From Bacteroidota bacterium (lineage in GTDB: Bacteria > Bacteroidota > Ignavibacteria > UBA10030 > UBA8401): 32,691 nucleotides of DNA. How positions within the stretch are numbered: the stretch's first letter is position 1; every line of letters starts with the position of its first letter. Positions 7,826-16,092 of this stretch are shown here, piece by piece. Where the stretch lies: the NCBI GenBank assembly GCA_008933835.1, contig WBUG01000036.1:1-32691 (forward strand), in the 5' to 3' direction. The notes under the pieces were generated by a model that worked only from the letters and a program-made list of their open reading frames with translations, did not search any database and was not told where the DNA came from. Made by a program: the position numbers and the translations under genes.

Positions 7826-10036
7826 TCACACGGCCGGAGGCGTGTCGCGCAGCACCAGCTTCACCGCGGCGCCGGAGCGCTGCCGTGATGCGGCGACGCT
7901 CTGCTGGCTGTCCAGCGGTTCCGTGCCGGACGGAGGGACGCGTCGTTCGTAGCGCCCCTGCGCGTCGAGCGTGCGCGCACCGACGGTGTCCTCCAGCGCC
8001 GGCCGCAGCGCCTCGTCGTACACCTGCGCGGCGAGGCGGGGATGCAGGACCGGGAACATCAGCTCCACGCGGCGGTCGAGGTTCCTCCCCATCAGGTCCG
8101 CGCTGCTCAGGTACACTTCCGGCGCACCGCCGTTCCCGAACCAGTACACACGGCTGTGTTCCAGATACCGGCCGACGATGCTCACCGCGCGGATGTTCTC
8201 GCTGACGCCGGGAATGCCGGGACGCAGGCAGCAGACGCCGCGGATGATGAGGTCCACCGAGACCCCCGCGGCGGAGGCCTCGTAGAGCGTCTCGATCACC
8301 TTCTGGTCCGTGAGCGAGTTCGCCTTCAGGATCATCCGTCCCGGACGGCCCGCCCGCGCATGACGGATCTCGCGTTCCATCAGTTCCTGCAGCGTGCGGC
8401 GGAGCGTCACCGGCGCCACGGCCAGTGTCGGGAACGTGTCGCGCCGGGAGTATCCGGTGAGCAGGTTGAAGACCTCGGCCACGTCCCCCGTCATCGCCTC
8501 GCTGCAGGAGAAGAGACTGTGGTCGGTGTAGATGCGGGCGTTGTGCGGATTGTAGTTCCCTGTGCCGAGGTGGACGTACCGCCGCAGTTCGCCGCGCTCC
8601 TTCCGCACCACCATCGCCATCTTCGCATGCGTCTTCAGTCCCACCAGTCCGTACACCACGTGCACGCCCGCCCCTTCGAGCTGCTTGGCCCAGCCGATGT
8701 TGTTCTCTTCGTCGAAGCGCGCCTTCAGTTCCACCAGCACCGCGACCTGCTTCCCGTTCTCCGCCGCTTCGATGAGGAGCGGGATGAGGGGCGACTCCTT
8801 GCCGATGCGGTACAGGGTCTGTTTGATGGCGAGCACGTCCGGATCGCTCACCGCGTTTTTGATGAACTGCACCACCGGTGCGAACGAATCGTACGGATGG
8901 AACAGCAGCACGTCGCCCCGCCGGATGAGCGCGAACATGTCGTCGCCTCCCTCTTCGGAGAGCGGCAGCGCGGGGGTGTACGGCGGGTCCTTCAGTTCGG
9001 GACGCGGAAGTTTCAACAGGCTCATCAGATGGCTCAGTCCGAGAGGCCGCCGGATGGGATAGACGTCCTCCGCGGTCACTTCGAGGTTCTCCGTGAGGAT
9101 CTTCCGGATGCGGGCCGGCATCGCGTCCTGCACCCCCACGCGCACGACGGAACCGTAGCGCCGCAGCCGGAGCGACTCTTCGATGGAACTGATGAGGTCC
9201 TCGGCCTCGTCCTCCTGGATCTCGATGTCGGCGTTGCGGGTCACGCGGAACTGGTACGACTCCTTCACCTCCATGCCCGGGAAGAGCATGCCGAGGTTCG
9301 CGGCGATGAGGTCCTCCAGCCAGACGAACCGGACGGCGCGCGGGTCGGACGGGTCATCGGGGAGCGGCATCAGCCGGGGAAGCACGTCCGGCACCTTCAC
9401 GCGCGCGAACTTCTCTTCGCCGTCGCCGGTCACCACCACCACCGCGAGGTTGAGACTGAGATTGGAGATGTACGGGAAGGGATGCCCCGGATCGAACGCG
9501 AGCGGCGTGAGGACCGGAAAGACCTTGGCGGCGAAGACGTCGGACATCGCGCGGCGCTGTTCCGCGCTCAGTTCGTCCATGGTGAGCAGCGTGACGCCGG
9601 CGCTCCGCAGTTCGGGATGCAGGTCGTTCCAGAAGCAGTCGCTCATCTGGCGCACCATGCGCGACACCCGTTCGTGGATGGCGGACATCTGTTCGCGCGG
9701 CATGAGCCCGTCCGGCGAGTATTCGACGAAGTCCGCGATGATCTGCTCACGGATGGCCGCCACGCGGATCATGAAGAACTCGTCCAGGTTCGAGCTCACG
9801 ATGGAGAGGAACTTCACCCGCTCCAGCAGCGGATGCCGCCGGTCCATCGCCTCCTCGAGCACGCGGTGATTGAACTCCAGCCAGCTCAGCTCGCGGTTGA
9901 TGAAGAGCGACGGGTCGGCGGCGTTCGGGGTCCGCGGAGGGGGCGGAAGGGACTTCCGCGTCTTCCGGGCCGGACGGCGTCTCGGACTCTTCGGCGAGGA
10001 GGAGCGTGATAATGAATGTTCGCTGTCGTCGGTCAT
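7826..10036 (-). CDS. ppk: Polyphosphate kinase 1
   Basis: This 736-residue protein is full length for Ppk1. A disordered Ser/Pro/Arg-rich N-terminal tail of about 40 residues precedes the conserved start FINRELSWLEFNHRVL. Next comes SSNLDEFFMIRVA, the N-terminal domain block. The first catalytic-domain histidine is His470 in LKTHAKM, matching the autophosphorylated residue of E. coli Ppk, and it is followed by HLGTGNYN. The second conserved histidine is His627 in GRYLEHSR. The enzyme makes polyphosphate from the gamma phosphate of ATP reversibly. The ATG at 10036 has no Shine-Dalgarno sequence and lies close behind a possible -10 element, so the message may have a very short leader. It heads the ppk-ppx pair and is divergent from the OlsB-like gene. 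Confidence 0.97.
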   Translation of the reverse strand: MTDDSEHSLSRSSSPKSPRRRPARKTRKSLPPPPRTPNAADPSLFINRELSWLEFNHRVLEEAMDRRHPLLERVKFLSIVSSNLDEFFMIRVAAIREQIIADFVEYSPDGLMPREQMSAIHERVSRMVRQMSDCFWNDLHPELRSAGVTLLTMDELSAEQRRAMSDVFAAKVFPVLTPLAFDPGHPFPYISNLSLNLAVVVVTGDGEEKFARVKVPDVLPRLMPLPDDPSDPRAVRFVWLEDLIAANLGMLFPGMEVKESYQFRVTRNADIEIQEDEAEDLISSIEESLRLRRYGSVVRVGVQDAMPARIRKILTENLEVTAEDVYPIRRPLGLSHLMSLLKLPRPELKDPPYTPALPLSEEGGDDMFALIRRGDVLLFHPYDSFAPVVQFIKNAVSDPDVLAIKQTLYRIGKESPLIPLLIEAAENGKQVAVLVELKARFDEENNIGWAKQLEGAGVHVVYGLVGLKTHAKMAMVVRKERGELRRYVHLGTGNYNPHNARIYTDHSLFSCSEAMTGDVAEVFNLLTGYSRRDTFPTLAVAPVTLRRTLQELMEREIRHARAGRPGRMILKANSLTDQKVIETLYEASAAGVSVDLIIRGVCCLRPGIPGVSENIRAVSIVGRYLEHSRVYWFGNGGAPEVYLSSADLMGRNLDRRVELMFPVLHPRLAAQVYDEALRPALEDTVGARTLDAQGRYERRVPPSGTEPLDSQQSVAASRQRSGAAVKLVLRDTPPAV

Positions 10037-10047
10037 TATAGAACACT

Positions 10048-10076
10048 ATGATAGGACGGGAACCGCTGAGAACCAA
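10048..10076 (-). promoter_or_regulatory. Possible ppk promoter
   Basis: Read on the minus strand, TTGGTT and TATCAT are separated by 17 nt. The -10-like hexamer is only 11 nt upstream of the ppk ATG, which would give a very short or leaderless message. A single word GGTAACA, identical to one unit of Pho box C, lies further upstream at 10087-10093, but without clear tandem partners. The call is tentative. Confidence 0.35.
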
Positions 10077-10130
10077 ATGAACAAATTGTTACCGGCAGGA
10101 GCGGCGGCGGCGGCGAACGTTCACGGTTCG

Positions 10131-10159
10131 TTGACGCGCGGACAATACTGTCGTAATAC
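10131..10159 (+). promoter_or_regulatory. Housekeeping-type promoter of the OlsB-like gene
   Basis: TTGACG (10131-10136) and TAATAC (10154-10159) are separated by exactly 17 nt, close to the general sigma-70 consensus. The expected transcription start lies about 40 nt before the ATG at 10205. No tandem NRTAAYR units are visible here, so this promoter may not be Pho-box controlled. Confidence 0.6.
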
Positions 10160-10204
10160 ATCGATGGTACGTTGCATCCCGACATCCAACATCAGGAGGT
10201 TCCC

Positions 10205-10996
10205 ATGTCCGCCGTCGCACCCGTCCGCACGCTCATGCTCTCCGCCACGCCGCACTTTCAGGTGAAGATCGCCGATTCGCTCTCCGAAGTGGAGGCGGCC
10301 CTGCGGCTCCGTTTCGAAGTCTTCAATCTCGAGATGAACGAAGGGCTGCAGTCCTCCTTCGAGACGGGGTTCGACTCTGACGTCTACGACACCTTCTGCG
10401 ACCATCTCATCGTGAAGGAGCGCGCATCGGGTGCCGTGGTCGGCACGTACCGTCTTCTGCCGCACCACCGCGCGATGAGCCAGATCGGGTTCTACTCCGA
10501 GACCGAGTTCGACCTGTCGCGTCTCAAGGCGGGTCCGGCGCGGCTGCTGGAAGTGGGACGCTCATGCGTCGCGAAACCGTACCGAACCCTGGCGGTCATC
10601 AACCTGCTCTGGACCGGCATCGCACGGTACCTGGAGCTGCATTCCCTCACCCACGTGTTCGGCTGCGCCAGTTTCCACACGAAGGATCCCCGTACCATCG
10701 CCGCCGCCTGCGCCTATCTGCAGCGCGACCATGCCGCTCCGCCGGAGTTCCGCGTGACGCCGCTCCCCCATTGCCGGATGGACCTCGGCGGGACCGCGGT
10801 GACCGACGCCGAGGCCGATGCCGCGTTCCGCACGTTCCCTCCGCTCATCAAGGGGTATCTCCGGCTCGGCGGCGTCGTGTGCGGAGAACCGGCATACGAC
10901 GCGGAGTTCGGCACCACGGACATCCTGGTGATGGTGGCGACGGACCGGCTCAGTGCGAAGTACCGCGATCACTACTACGGCGCGTCGGCGGCGTGA
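10205..10996 (+). CDS. olsB: OlsB-like N-acyltransferase (ornithine lipid synthesis, first step)
   Basis: The 263-residue protein matches the OlsB/GNAT-like N-acyltransferase family. The N-terminal LRLRFEVFNLEMNEG and the following FDSDVYDTFCDHLIV correspond to the family's conserved acidic and CDHL blocks, and LLEVGRSCVAKPYR to its central signature. Known members transfer a 3-hydroxyacyl group from acyl carrier protein to ornithine, giving lyso-ornithine lipid. Sequence cannot prove that ornithine is the acceptor. The ATG at 10205 is chosen over an earlier in-frame codon because AGGAGGT stands four bases before it. The stop overlaps the start of the PlsC-like gene, so the two acyl transfers of ornithine-lipid synthesis are coded as a coupled pair next to the phosphate genes. 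Confidence 0.85.
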   Translation: MSAVAPVRTLMLSATPHFQVKIADSLSEVEAALRLRFEVFNLEMNEGLQSSFETGFDSDVYDTFCDHLIVKERASGAVVGTYRLLPHHRAMSQIGFYSETEFDLSRLKAGPARLLEVGRSCVAKPYRTLAVINLLWTGIARYLELHSLTHVFGCASFHTKDPRTIAAACAYLQRDHAAPPEFRVTPLPHCRMDLGGTAVTDAEADAAFRTFPPLIKGYLRLGGVVCGEPAYDAEFGTTDILVMVATDRLSAKYRDHYYGASAA

Positions 10997-11841
10997 GGAG
11001 GGTCGTCAAAGCGGCGGCGTTCATCGTCTCGTCGTTCCTCTTCCTTCTCCTCGGCATCCCGTACCGGCTCGTCGTGCGGTTCGCCGGCAGACCGTGGGAG
11101 CCGGCGGCGGCGCGGCTCTGCCGCTTCTGGGCCTCGCTCATGCTCCGCATTCTGGAGATCACCGTCTCGGTCAGGACACCGGAACATCAGCCGCTGTCCG
11201 GCGGCGTCCTGTCGGTCTCGAACCACCTCGGGTATCTTGACATCATCGTCATCGCCTCCCTCCGTCCGACCCTCTTCGTCGCCAAGCGGGACGTCCGCTC
11301 CTGGCCGCTGTTCGGCCGGCTGGCGCAGCTCGGCGGGACCGTCTTCGTGGACCGCGCCGCCTTTCGGGGGGCGCACGAAGCGTCGCAGGAGGTGTCCGTG
11401 CAGCTGCGCGGCGGAAGGAACGTTCACATCTTTCCGGAAGGGACCTCCACCGACGGCAGCTCGGTGCTTCCGTTCCGCCCTTCACTCTTCAGCGCCGCCG
11501 TCCAGGCCGGCGCGGCGGTCGTTCCGATGACCCTCCGGTACGGCCGCGTCAATGACGAACCGGTCTCACCCGCCGGCCGCGATCGCGTCCATTGGTACGG
11601 CAACATGACCTTCGCTTCGCACTTTTGGTCCCTCCTCGCCTGTCACGGCATCGCCGCAGAACTCACCGTCCATCCGCCGCTGGACGAGACGGCACGCTCG
11701 GAACCTCGCACGGCCTCCGTTGCGGCGTTCACGTCGGTCCGGTCAGCGTTCGTTCCCCTCCCTCCAAAAACACGGACCCCGTCGCCGGAGGGGGACGGGG
11801 TCCTGTGGACGCTCACTGACCGTCCGCCGCGTGGTGCTTGA
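10993..11841 (+). CDS. olsA: PlsC/OlsA-like 1-acyl-glycerol-3-phosphate acyltransferase
   Basis: This protein of about 282 residues begins at a GTG that overlaps the olsB-like stop (GTGA at 10993-10996). One or two N-terminal membrane segments are followed by the acyltransferase motif NHLGYLD (the family's NHX4D), then FVAKRDVRSWPLFG, and FPEGTST, the substrate-phosphate block. PlsC homologues linked to olsB (OlsA) add the second fatty acid to lyso-ornithine lipid, but many also make phosphatidic acid. No in-frame ATG is available before residue 50. The C-terminal 25 residues are odd: they are encoded across the phoU terminator and overlap the phoU coding end by 29 bases on the opposite strand. 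The symbol is inferred from context. Confidence 0.82.
   Translation: MRRVVKAAAFIVSSFLFLLLGIPYRLVVRFAGRPWEPAAARLCRFWASLMLRILEITVSVRTPEHQPLSGGVLSVSNHLGYLDIIVIASLRPTLFVAKRDVRSWPLFGRLAQLGGTVFVDRAAFRGAHEASQEVSVQLRGGRNVHIFPEGTSTDGSSVLPFRPSLFSAAVQAGAAVVPMTLRYGRVNDEPVSPAGRDRVHWYGNMTFASHFWSLLACHGIAAELTVHPPLDETARSEPRTASVAAFTSVRSAFVPLPPKTRTPSPEGDGVLWTLTDRPPRGA
11766..11807 (-). terminator. Rho-independent terminator of the porin-pst-phoU operon
   Basis: A hairpin with arms at 11771-11783 and 11794-11807 pairs almost perfectly (one bulge), with the core GGACCCCGTC. On the minus strand it is followed by five T residues (A tract at 11766-11770). It stands just after the phoU stop. It also lies inside the 3' coding part of the PlsC-like gene on the other strand. 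Confidence 0.75.
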
Positions 11842-12478
11842 CGAACTTCGCTTGCGTGTAGAAGATGACCTCCTCCGCGATGTTCGTCGCGAGGTCCGCC
11901 ACCCGCTCCAGGTTCCGGCTGATGCGCGCCAGTTCCAGGTTCCCTTCGATGGCCGCCTGGTCCGCCTTGATGAGCCGGACGATGGAAGAGATCATCTCGC
12001 GGTTGAGCGCGTCCACCTCGTCGTCCCGCTGCAGCACCCGCTGCGCCAGCGCGGCATCGAGCGTGGTGAAGCTCGTCATCGCATCGTCGAACATCGCCAG
12101 CGCCTGGCGTGACATCTCGGGGATGTGGATGAGCGCCTCGCGTCCCGGCGTCGCCGCCAGACCGGAGGCGGACTCGGCGATGTTCACCGCATGGTCGCCG
12201 ATGCGCTCCAGGTCGTTGTTGATCTTCAGGATGGAGAGGATGAGGCGGAGGTCGCGGGCCACCGGCTGCTGCAGCGCGAGGATGTCCACCACGCCGTTGT
12301 CGATCTCCAGTTCGTACCGGTTCACCCGCTGTTCGGTCTCGAACACCGTGCGGGCGAGCGCGGCATCGTCCTTTTCCACCGCGTCCAGCGCGTTCTTCAG
12401 CGCCTCGCGGACGTGGCGGCCCATGTCGACGAGCCGGGCCGTGAGCAGTTCGAGTTCCTTCTCAAAGTGTCGTTCCAT
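11813..12478 (-). CDS. phoU: Phosphate transport regulator PhoU
   Basis: The 221-residue protein is built from two three-helix bundles, as PhoU is. The two repeated metal-binding blocks are visible: NNDLERIGDHAVNIAE in the first half and SRNLERVADLATNIAEE in the second. PhoU links the Pst transporter to the PhoR-type kinase and represses phosphate uptake and the Pho response when phosphate is plentiful. It is the last gene of the porin-pst operon, 46 nt after pstB, and is followed by a strong terminator. No phoR or phoB gene lies in the window. Confidence 0.97.
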   Translation of the reverse strand: MERHFEKELELLTARLVDMGRHVREALKNALDAVEKDDAALARTVFETEQRVNRYELEIDNGVVDILALQQPVARDLRLILSILKINNDLERIGDHAVNIAESASGLAATPGREALIHIPEMSRQALAMFDDAMTSFTTLDAALAQRVLQRDDEVDALNREMISSIVRLIKADQAAIEGNLELARISRNLERVADLATNIAEEVIFYTQAKFVKHHAADGQ

Positions 12479-12524
12479 AACCCCGATGATGGTGGCGGAA
12501 TGATGCCGTGCGGCGGACGCGCGC

Positions 12525-13307
12525 TCAGCCGAAGCGTCCCGTAATATAATCTTCTGTTTGCTTCTTTGCCGGAACGGTGAAGATCCTTTTCGTCTCGTCG
12601 AATTCGACCAGTTCCCCCATGTAGAAAAAGGCCGTGAAATCGCTCACCCGGGCCGCCTGTTGCATGTTATGGGTGACGATGACGACGGTGTACTTCTCCT
12701 TCAGTTCATGGATGAGCTCCTCGATCTTGGCGGTGGCGATGGGGTCCAGCGCGCTGGCCGGCTCGTCCATCAGCAGCACCTCGGGGTCCACCGCCAGCGA
12801 CCGGGCGATGCAGAGGCGCTGCTGCTGTCCGCCGGAGAGCGACAGCCCGCTCTTGTGCAGGTCGTCCTTCACCTCGTCCCACAGCGCCGCCTGGCGCAGG
12901 CTCCGTTCCACCAGCGCATCGAGGGCGGCACGGTCCTTCATCCCGTTGATGCGGGGACCGTACGCCACGTTCTCGTAGATGGATTTGGGGAACGGGTTCG
13001 ATTTCTGGAAGATCATCCCGACCTTCTTGCGGAGCTCCACCACGTCGATGCCCCGGTCGTAGATGTTCACGCCGTCGAGCAGCACGCTCCCGTCGGTGTG
13101 CGCGCTCTCGATGAGGTCGTTCATCCGGTTCAGGGAGCGGAGGAAGGTGGACTTGCCGCAGCCGGAGGGACCGATGAACGCGGTGACGCGGTTCGCCGGA
13201 ATGGCGACGGTGACCTCCTTGATGGCGGGTTTCGTTCCGTAACGGATCGAGAGCCGTTCGGCTGCGATGCGGATGGTGGGCGTGTTCGGGTCCATGCGGT
13301 GTTCCAT
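12525..13307 (-). CDS. pstB: Phosphate ABC transporter ATP-binding protein PstB
   Basis: The 260-residue ATPase shows the Walker A loop GPSGCGKST, the family signature [16 protein letters not shown], and the Walker B block [13 protein letters not shown] followed by the H-loop in [10 protein letters not shown]. The text [11 protein letters not shown]-like region ([15 protein letters not shown]) is characteristic of PstB among ABC ATPases. It powers phosphate import through PstC and PstA. The start at 13307 lies two bases after the pstA stop; a second ATG at 13295 is a possible alternative. Confidence 0.97.
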   Translation of the reverse strand: MEHRMDPNTPTIRIAAERLSIRYGTKPAIKEVTVAIPANRVTAFIGPSGCGKSTFLRSLNRMNDLIESAHTDGSVLLDGVNIYDRGIDVVELRKKVGMIFQKSNPFPKSIYENVAYGPRINGMKDRAALDALVERSLRQAALWDEVKDDLHKSGLSLSGGQQQRLCIARSLAVDPEVLLMDEPASALDPIATAKIEELIHELKEKYTVVIVTHNMQQAARVSDFTAFFYMGELVEFDETKRIFTVPAKKQTEDYITGRFG

Positions 13308-13309
13308 GT

Positions 13310-14212
13310 TCAGGCCATCCGCCGTTTCCGCATCGTGTAGCGGAGGAAGATGGCGGAGAAGTTGAGGGCGAAGGTGAGCAGCAGCAGGACGAGCGTCGTG
13401 GCGTACTGGATGCCGCGCGTCGCCTCAACGTCCGGCGACTGCGTCGCCATGATGTAGATGTGGTATCCCAGTTCCATGAACTGGTCCGAGAGGGACGACG
13501 GAAGGTGCGGCAGGAAGTACGCCGCGCCGGTGAAGAGGATGGGGGCCACTTCGCCCGCCCCGCGGCTCACCGCGAGGATGCCGCCGGTGAGGATGCCGGT
13601 GATGGAGTTCGGGATCACCACCTTCACGATCGTCTGCCATTTGGTGGCGCCGAGCGCCAGGCTCGCTTCGCGCAGTTCGCGCGGCACGGTCTTGATGGCC
13701 TCCTCCACCGACACGATGACCACCGGCAGGGTGAGCAGCGCCATGGTGAGGCTCGCCCAGAGGATGTTCGGCTGGCCCCAGTGCAGCGCGCCGTCGTCGT
13801 ACAGCGACCGGTCGATGCCCGAACCGACGAACTGGATGAAGAAGCCGAGACCGAACAGTCCGAAGACGATGGCCGGGACGCCGGCCAGCGTGTTCACGGC
13901 GAAGCGGATGAGCCGCGCCAGTACGGAACGCGAACTGGCGTACTCGCTGAGATAGATGGCGGTGAAGGTGCCGATGGGGACCCCTGCGAGCGACATGATG
14001 ACGACGAGCAGGAACGTGCCGACGATGGCGGGAAAGATGCCCCCTTTGGTCATTCCTTCCTCCGGCGCGCCGAGCAGGAAGTCCGCCGTGAGACTGCTCC
14101 ATCCGCCGGCGACGATGATCCCCATGATGGTGACGACGGCGCCGACGATGAGCAGCGCGAAGAACGCGGGAAGGGCGTATGCGAGGAATCCGGCGACGTT
14201 GCGTTTCGTCAT
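13310..14212 (-). CDS. pstA: Phosphate ABC transporter permease PstA
   Basis: The 300-residue protein has about six membrane segments. The ABC-permease coupling segment [28 protein letters not shown] is present in the C-terminal half, as in PstA. The block [17 protein letters not shown] near residue 55 and IYLSEYA near residue 85 are also PstA features. It forms the inner-membrane channel with PstC. The start codon is one base behind the pstC stop, and the stop is two bases before the pstB start, so translation is tightly coupled. Confidence 0.96.
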   Translation of the reverse strand: MTKRNVAGFLAYALPAFFALLIVGAVVTIMGIIVAGGWSSLTADFLLGAPEEGMTKGGIFPAIVGTFLLVVIMSLAGVPIGTFTAIYLSEYASSRSVLARLIRFAVNTLAGVPAIVFGLFGLGFFIQFVGSGIDRSLYDDGALHWGQPNILWASLTMALLTLPVVIVSVEEAIKTVPRELREASLALGATKWQTIVKVVIPNSITGILTGGILAVSRGAGEVAPILFTGAAYFLPHLPSSLSDQFMELGYHIYIMATQSPDVEATRGIQYATTLVLLLLTFALNFSAIFLRYTMRKRRMA

Positions 14213-14213
14213 G

Positions 14214-15272
14214 TCACTGTCCCGAGAATTTCTTCATGAGACGCCGGCGGATCCACAGTTCCGCCGCCGCGTTCAGCGCGAACGTGAAGAGGAAGAGGAT
14301 GGAACCGATCAGGAAGAGGACGTTGTAGTGGGTGTCCCCGAAGACCACCTCCGCCATCTCCGCGCCGATGGTGGCGGACATGGTGCGCACCGGTTCGAAC
14401 GGGTCGGCCGAAAGCAGCGCGGCGTTCCCGGTCGCCATCAGCACGATCATCGTCTCGCCGAACGCCCGTCCCACCCCCAGCAGCACCGCCGCGAAGATGC
14501 CGGGGGTCGCCGCCGGCAGCACCACGCGGAGCGCGGTCTGCCACCGTGTGGCGCCGAGCGCGAGGCTCGCTTCGGTGAGGGTCTTCGGAACGGCGGTGAG
14601 CGCGTCCTCCGAGATGGTGTAGATGATGGGAATGACCGCCAGCGAAAGCGCCACGCCGCCGACGAAGGCGTTGAGGCGGTACTGGAGTCCGAACGCGTCC
14701 TGCACGTAGGTGGCGAGGACCACCAGTGCGAAGAAGCCGATGACCACCGACGGGAACCCGGCGAGGATCTCGATGGCGGGCTTGAGGGCCTCCTTGGCCC
14801 ACTTCGGCGCGAAGACCGCCGTGAAGAGGGCCGCAAGGATGCCGATGGGTGCGGCGATGAGAACGGCGATGAGCGACACTTTGAAACTGCCGGCGATGAG
14901 GGGGAGCAGTCCGTACTTCGGCGTGCCGGAGACCGGCTGCCAGTGCGGTCCGGTCAGGTTCTTCAGCGACGCCTCCCCTTCCGCGTTCTCCACGGACGCC
15001 TCCCGAAGGCGCTGTTCGGCGGCGCGTTCCGTCTCGCTCATCGCGACGTCGCCGTACGTCTCCTGCTCCCCGAGCGCCTCCACGTCCACCGCCTCACGCT
15101 CGTGCGCCGAGAAGATGGGCAGTGTCTCACGGAAGACGAACACGAAGATGAGCACGATGAAGGCGAACGAGACGAACGCGGTCAGTGTGATGAGCTTCTC
15201 CGCCAGGTATTCACCGAGACGGAGCCGCTTCCGCGTGAGCTGTGTGCGCGTGTCGTTCATGAGGTGCGTCAT
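14214..15272 (-). CDS. pstC: Phosphate ABC transporter permease PstC
   Basis: This 352-residue permease carries the coupling segment [21 protein letters not shown] and the block GFPSVVIGFFAL typical of PstC. The ATG at 15272 overlaps the pstS2 stop as ATGA (15269-15272); a second ATG at 15260 would give a product four residues shorter. The loop between the first and second membrane segments is unusually long, about 75 residues. It contains an acidic, Glu/Ala-rich stretch (around residues 50-90) not expected in a minimal PstC, before the usual WQPVSGTPKYGLLPLI entry. The frame stays open further upstream, but that part is antisense-like Arg/Gly-rich sequence inside pstS2. Confidence 0.95.
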   Translation of the reverse strand: MTHLMNDTRTQLTRKRLRLGEYLAEKLITLTAFVSFAFIVLIFVFVFRETLPIFSAHEREAVDVEALGEQETYGDVAMSETERAAEQRLREASVENAEGEASLKNLTGPHWQPVSGTPKYGLLPLIAGSFKVSLIAVLIAAPIGILAALFTAVFAPKWAKEALKPAIEILAGFPSVVIGFFALVVLATYVQDAFGLQYRLNAFVGGVALSLAVIPIIYTISEDALTAVPKTLTEASLALGATRWQTALRVVLPAATPGIFAAVLLGVGRAFGETMIVLMATGNAALLSADPFEPVRTMSATIGAEMAEVVFGDTHYNVLFLIGSILFLFTFALNAAAELWIRRRLMKKFSGQ

Positions 15273-16084
15273 CGAAGGGGGAAATAACCGACGGCGGAGA
15301 CGACCTTCTGTCCCTCCGCCCCGAGCAGCCAGTCGACGAACCGTTTCGCCGCACCGGACGGACGCTGTGCCAGATAGAGGTAGAGCGATCGCGAGACGGG
15401 GTACGCTCCCTCGGACACCGCCTTCTCCGTCGGCAGGACCGCGGGTGACGCCGCGTCCATCTTCATCTTCACGGTGCGGACGTTCTTCGCGTACGCCGCG
15501 CCGCCGAACCCGATGCCGTTCGGGTCCTTCGCCACGGCGTGCACCACGGAGGCGGTCCCCGGCATGTTCAGCGCTCCCGGCGCGAAGTCGCGGCCTTCCA
15601 GCACTTCGTCTTTGAAGAAGACGTACGTGCCGGAGTTGTTCTCGCGGCTGTAGAGAATGATGGGCGCGTCCGTTCCCCCCACCTCGCTCCAGCGGCGGAT
15701 CTCGCCGAGGTAGATGCGGCGGAGCTGTTCGAGGGTGAGCTCCTGCACCGGGTTCTTCCCGTTCACGTAGACCGAGACGGCATCGCGCGCCACGCGGATC
15801 TCGACGCCGCCGGTCCCGTTCCGCTTCTTGAGCTTCGCCCGCTCGGTCGCTTTCAGCGGACGCGACGCCATGGCGATGTCCGTGGAGCCGTTGATGAGGG
15901 CGGAGACGCCCGTTCCGGTCCCGCCGCCGGTCACCTGCACCGTGATGCCGGCATCCTTCTTCATGTACAGTTCCGCCCACCGCTGCACCAGGATGACCAT
16001 GGTGTCCGAACCCTTCACGGTCACGACCTCCCGCGCGGGGAGCAGCGCGACGGCGGCGACCAGCAATGCGATCGTTCTGTGCAT
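15269..16084 (-). CDS. pstS: Periplasmic phosphate-binding protein PstS, second copy
   Basis: A 271-residue binding protein with a short signal peptide (MHRTIALLVAAVALLPA) and no lipobox. The phosphate-site blocks are VKGSDTMV at the N-terminus, GGGTGTGVSALI, the ASRPLK block, and YSRENNSGTYVFF. It ends with the family tail GYFPLR. The ATG at 16084 is supported by GAGGGGG in front; a GTG four codons earlier overlaps the upstream stop. It is clearly a tandem duplicate of the preceding pstS1, but well diverged, especially in the middle and C-terminal region. Two different binding proteins feeding one PstCAB complex could widen the range of affinity. Confidence 0.94.
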   Translation of the reverse strand: MHRTIALLVAAVALLPAREVVTVKGSDTMVILVQRWAELYMKKDAGITVQVTGGGTGTGVSALINGSTDIAMASRPLKATERAKLKKRNGTGGVEIRVARDAVSVYVNGKNPVQELTLEQLRRIYLGEIRRWSEVGGTDAPIILYSRENNSGTYVFFKDEVLEGRDFAPGALNMPGTASVVHAVAKDPNGIGFGGAAYAKNVRTVKMKMDAASPAVLPTEKAVSEGAYPVSRSLYLYLAQRPSGAAKRFVDWLLGAEGQKVVSAVGYFPLR

Positions 16085-16092
16085 CGTCCCCC

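Noticed and set aside
8042-10009. Long plus-strand frame opposite ppk
   Set aside because: Antisense to a clear Ppk1 with both catalytic histidines; the translated text is not protein-like.
10148-10154. CTGTCGT near the olsB-like promoter as an E. coli-type Pho half-site
   Set aside because: No second unit 11 bp away on either side; it overlaps a good -35/-10 promoter and can be chance.
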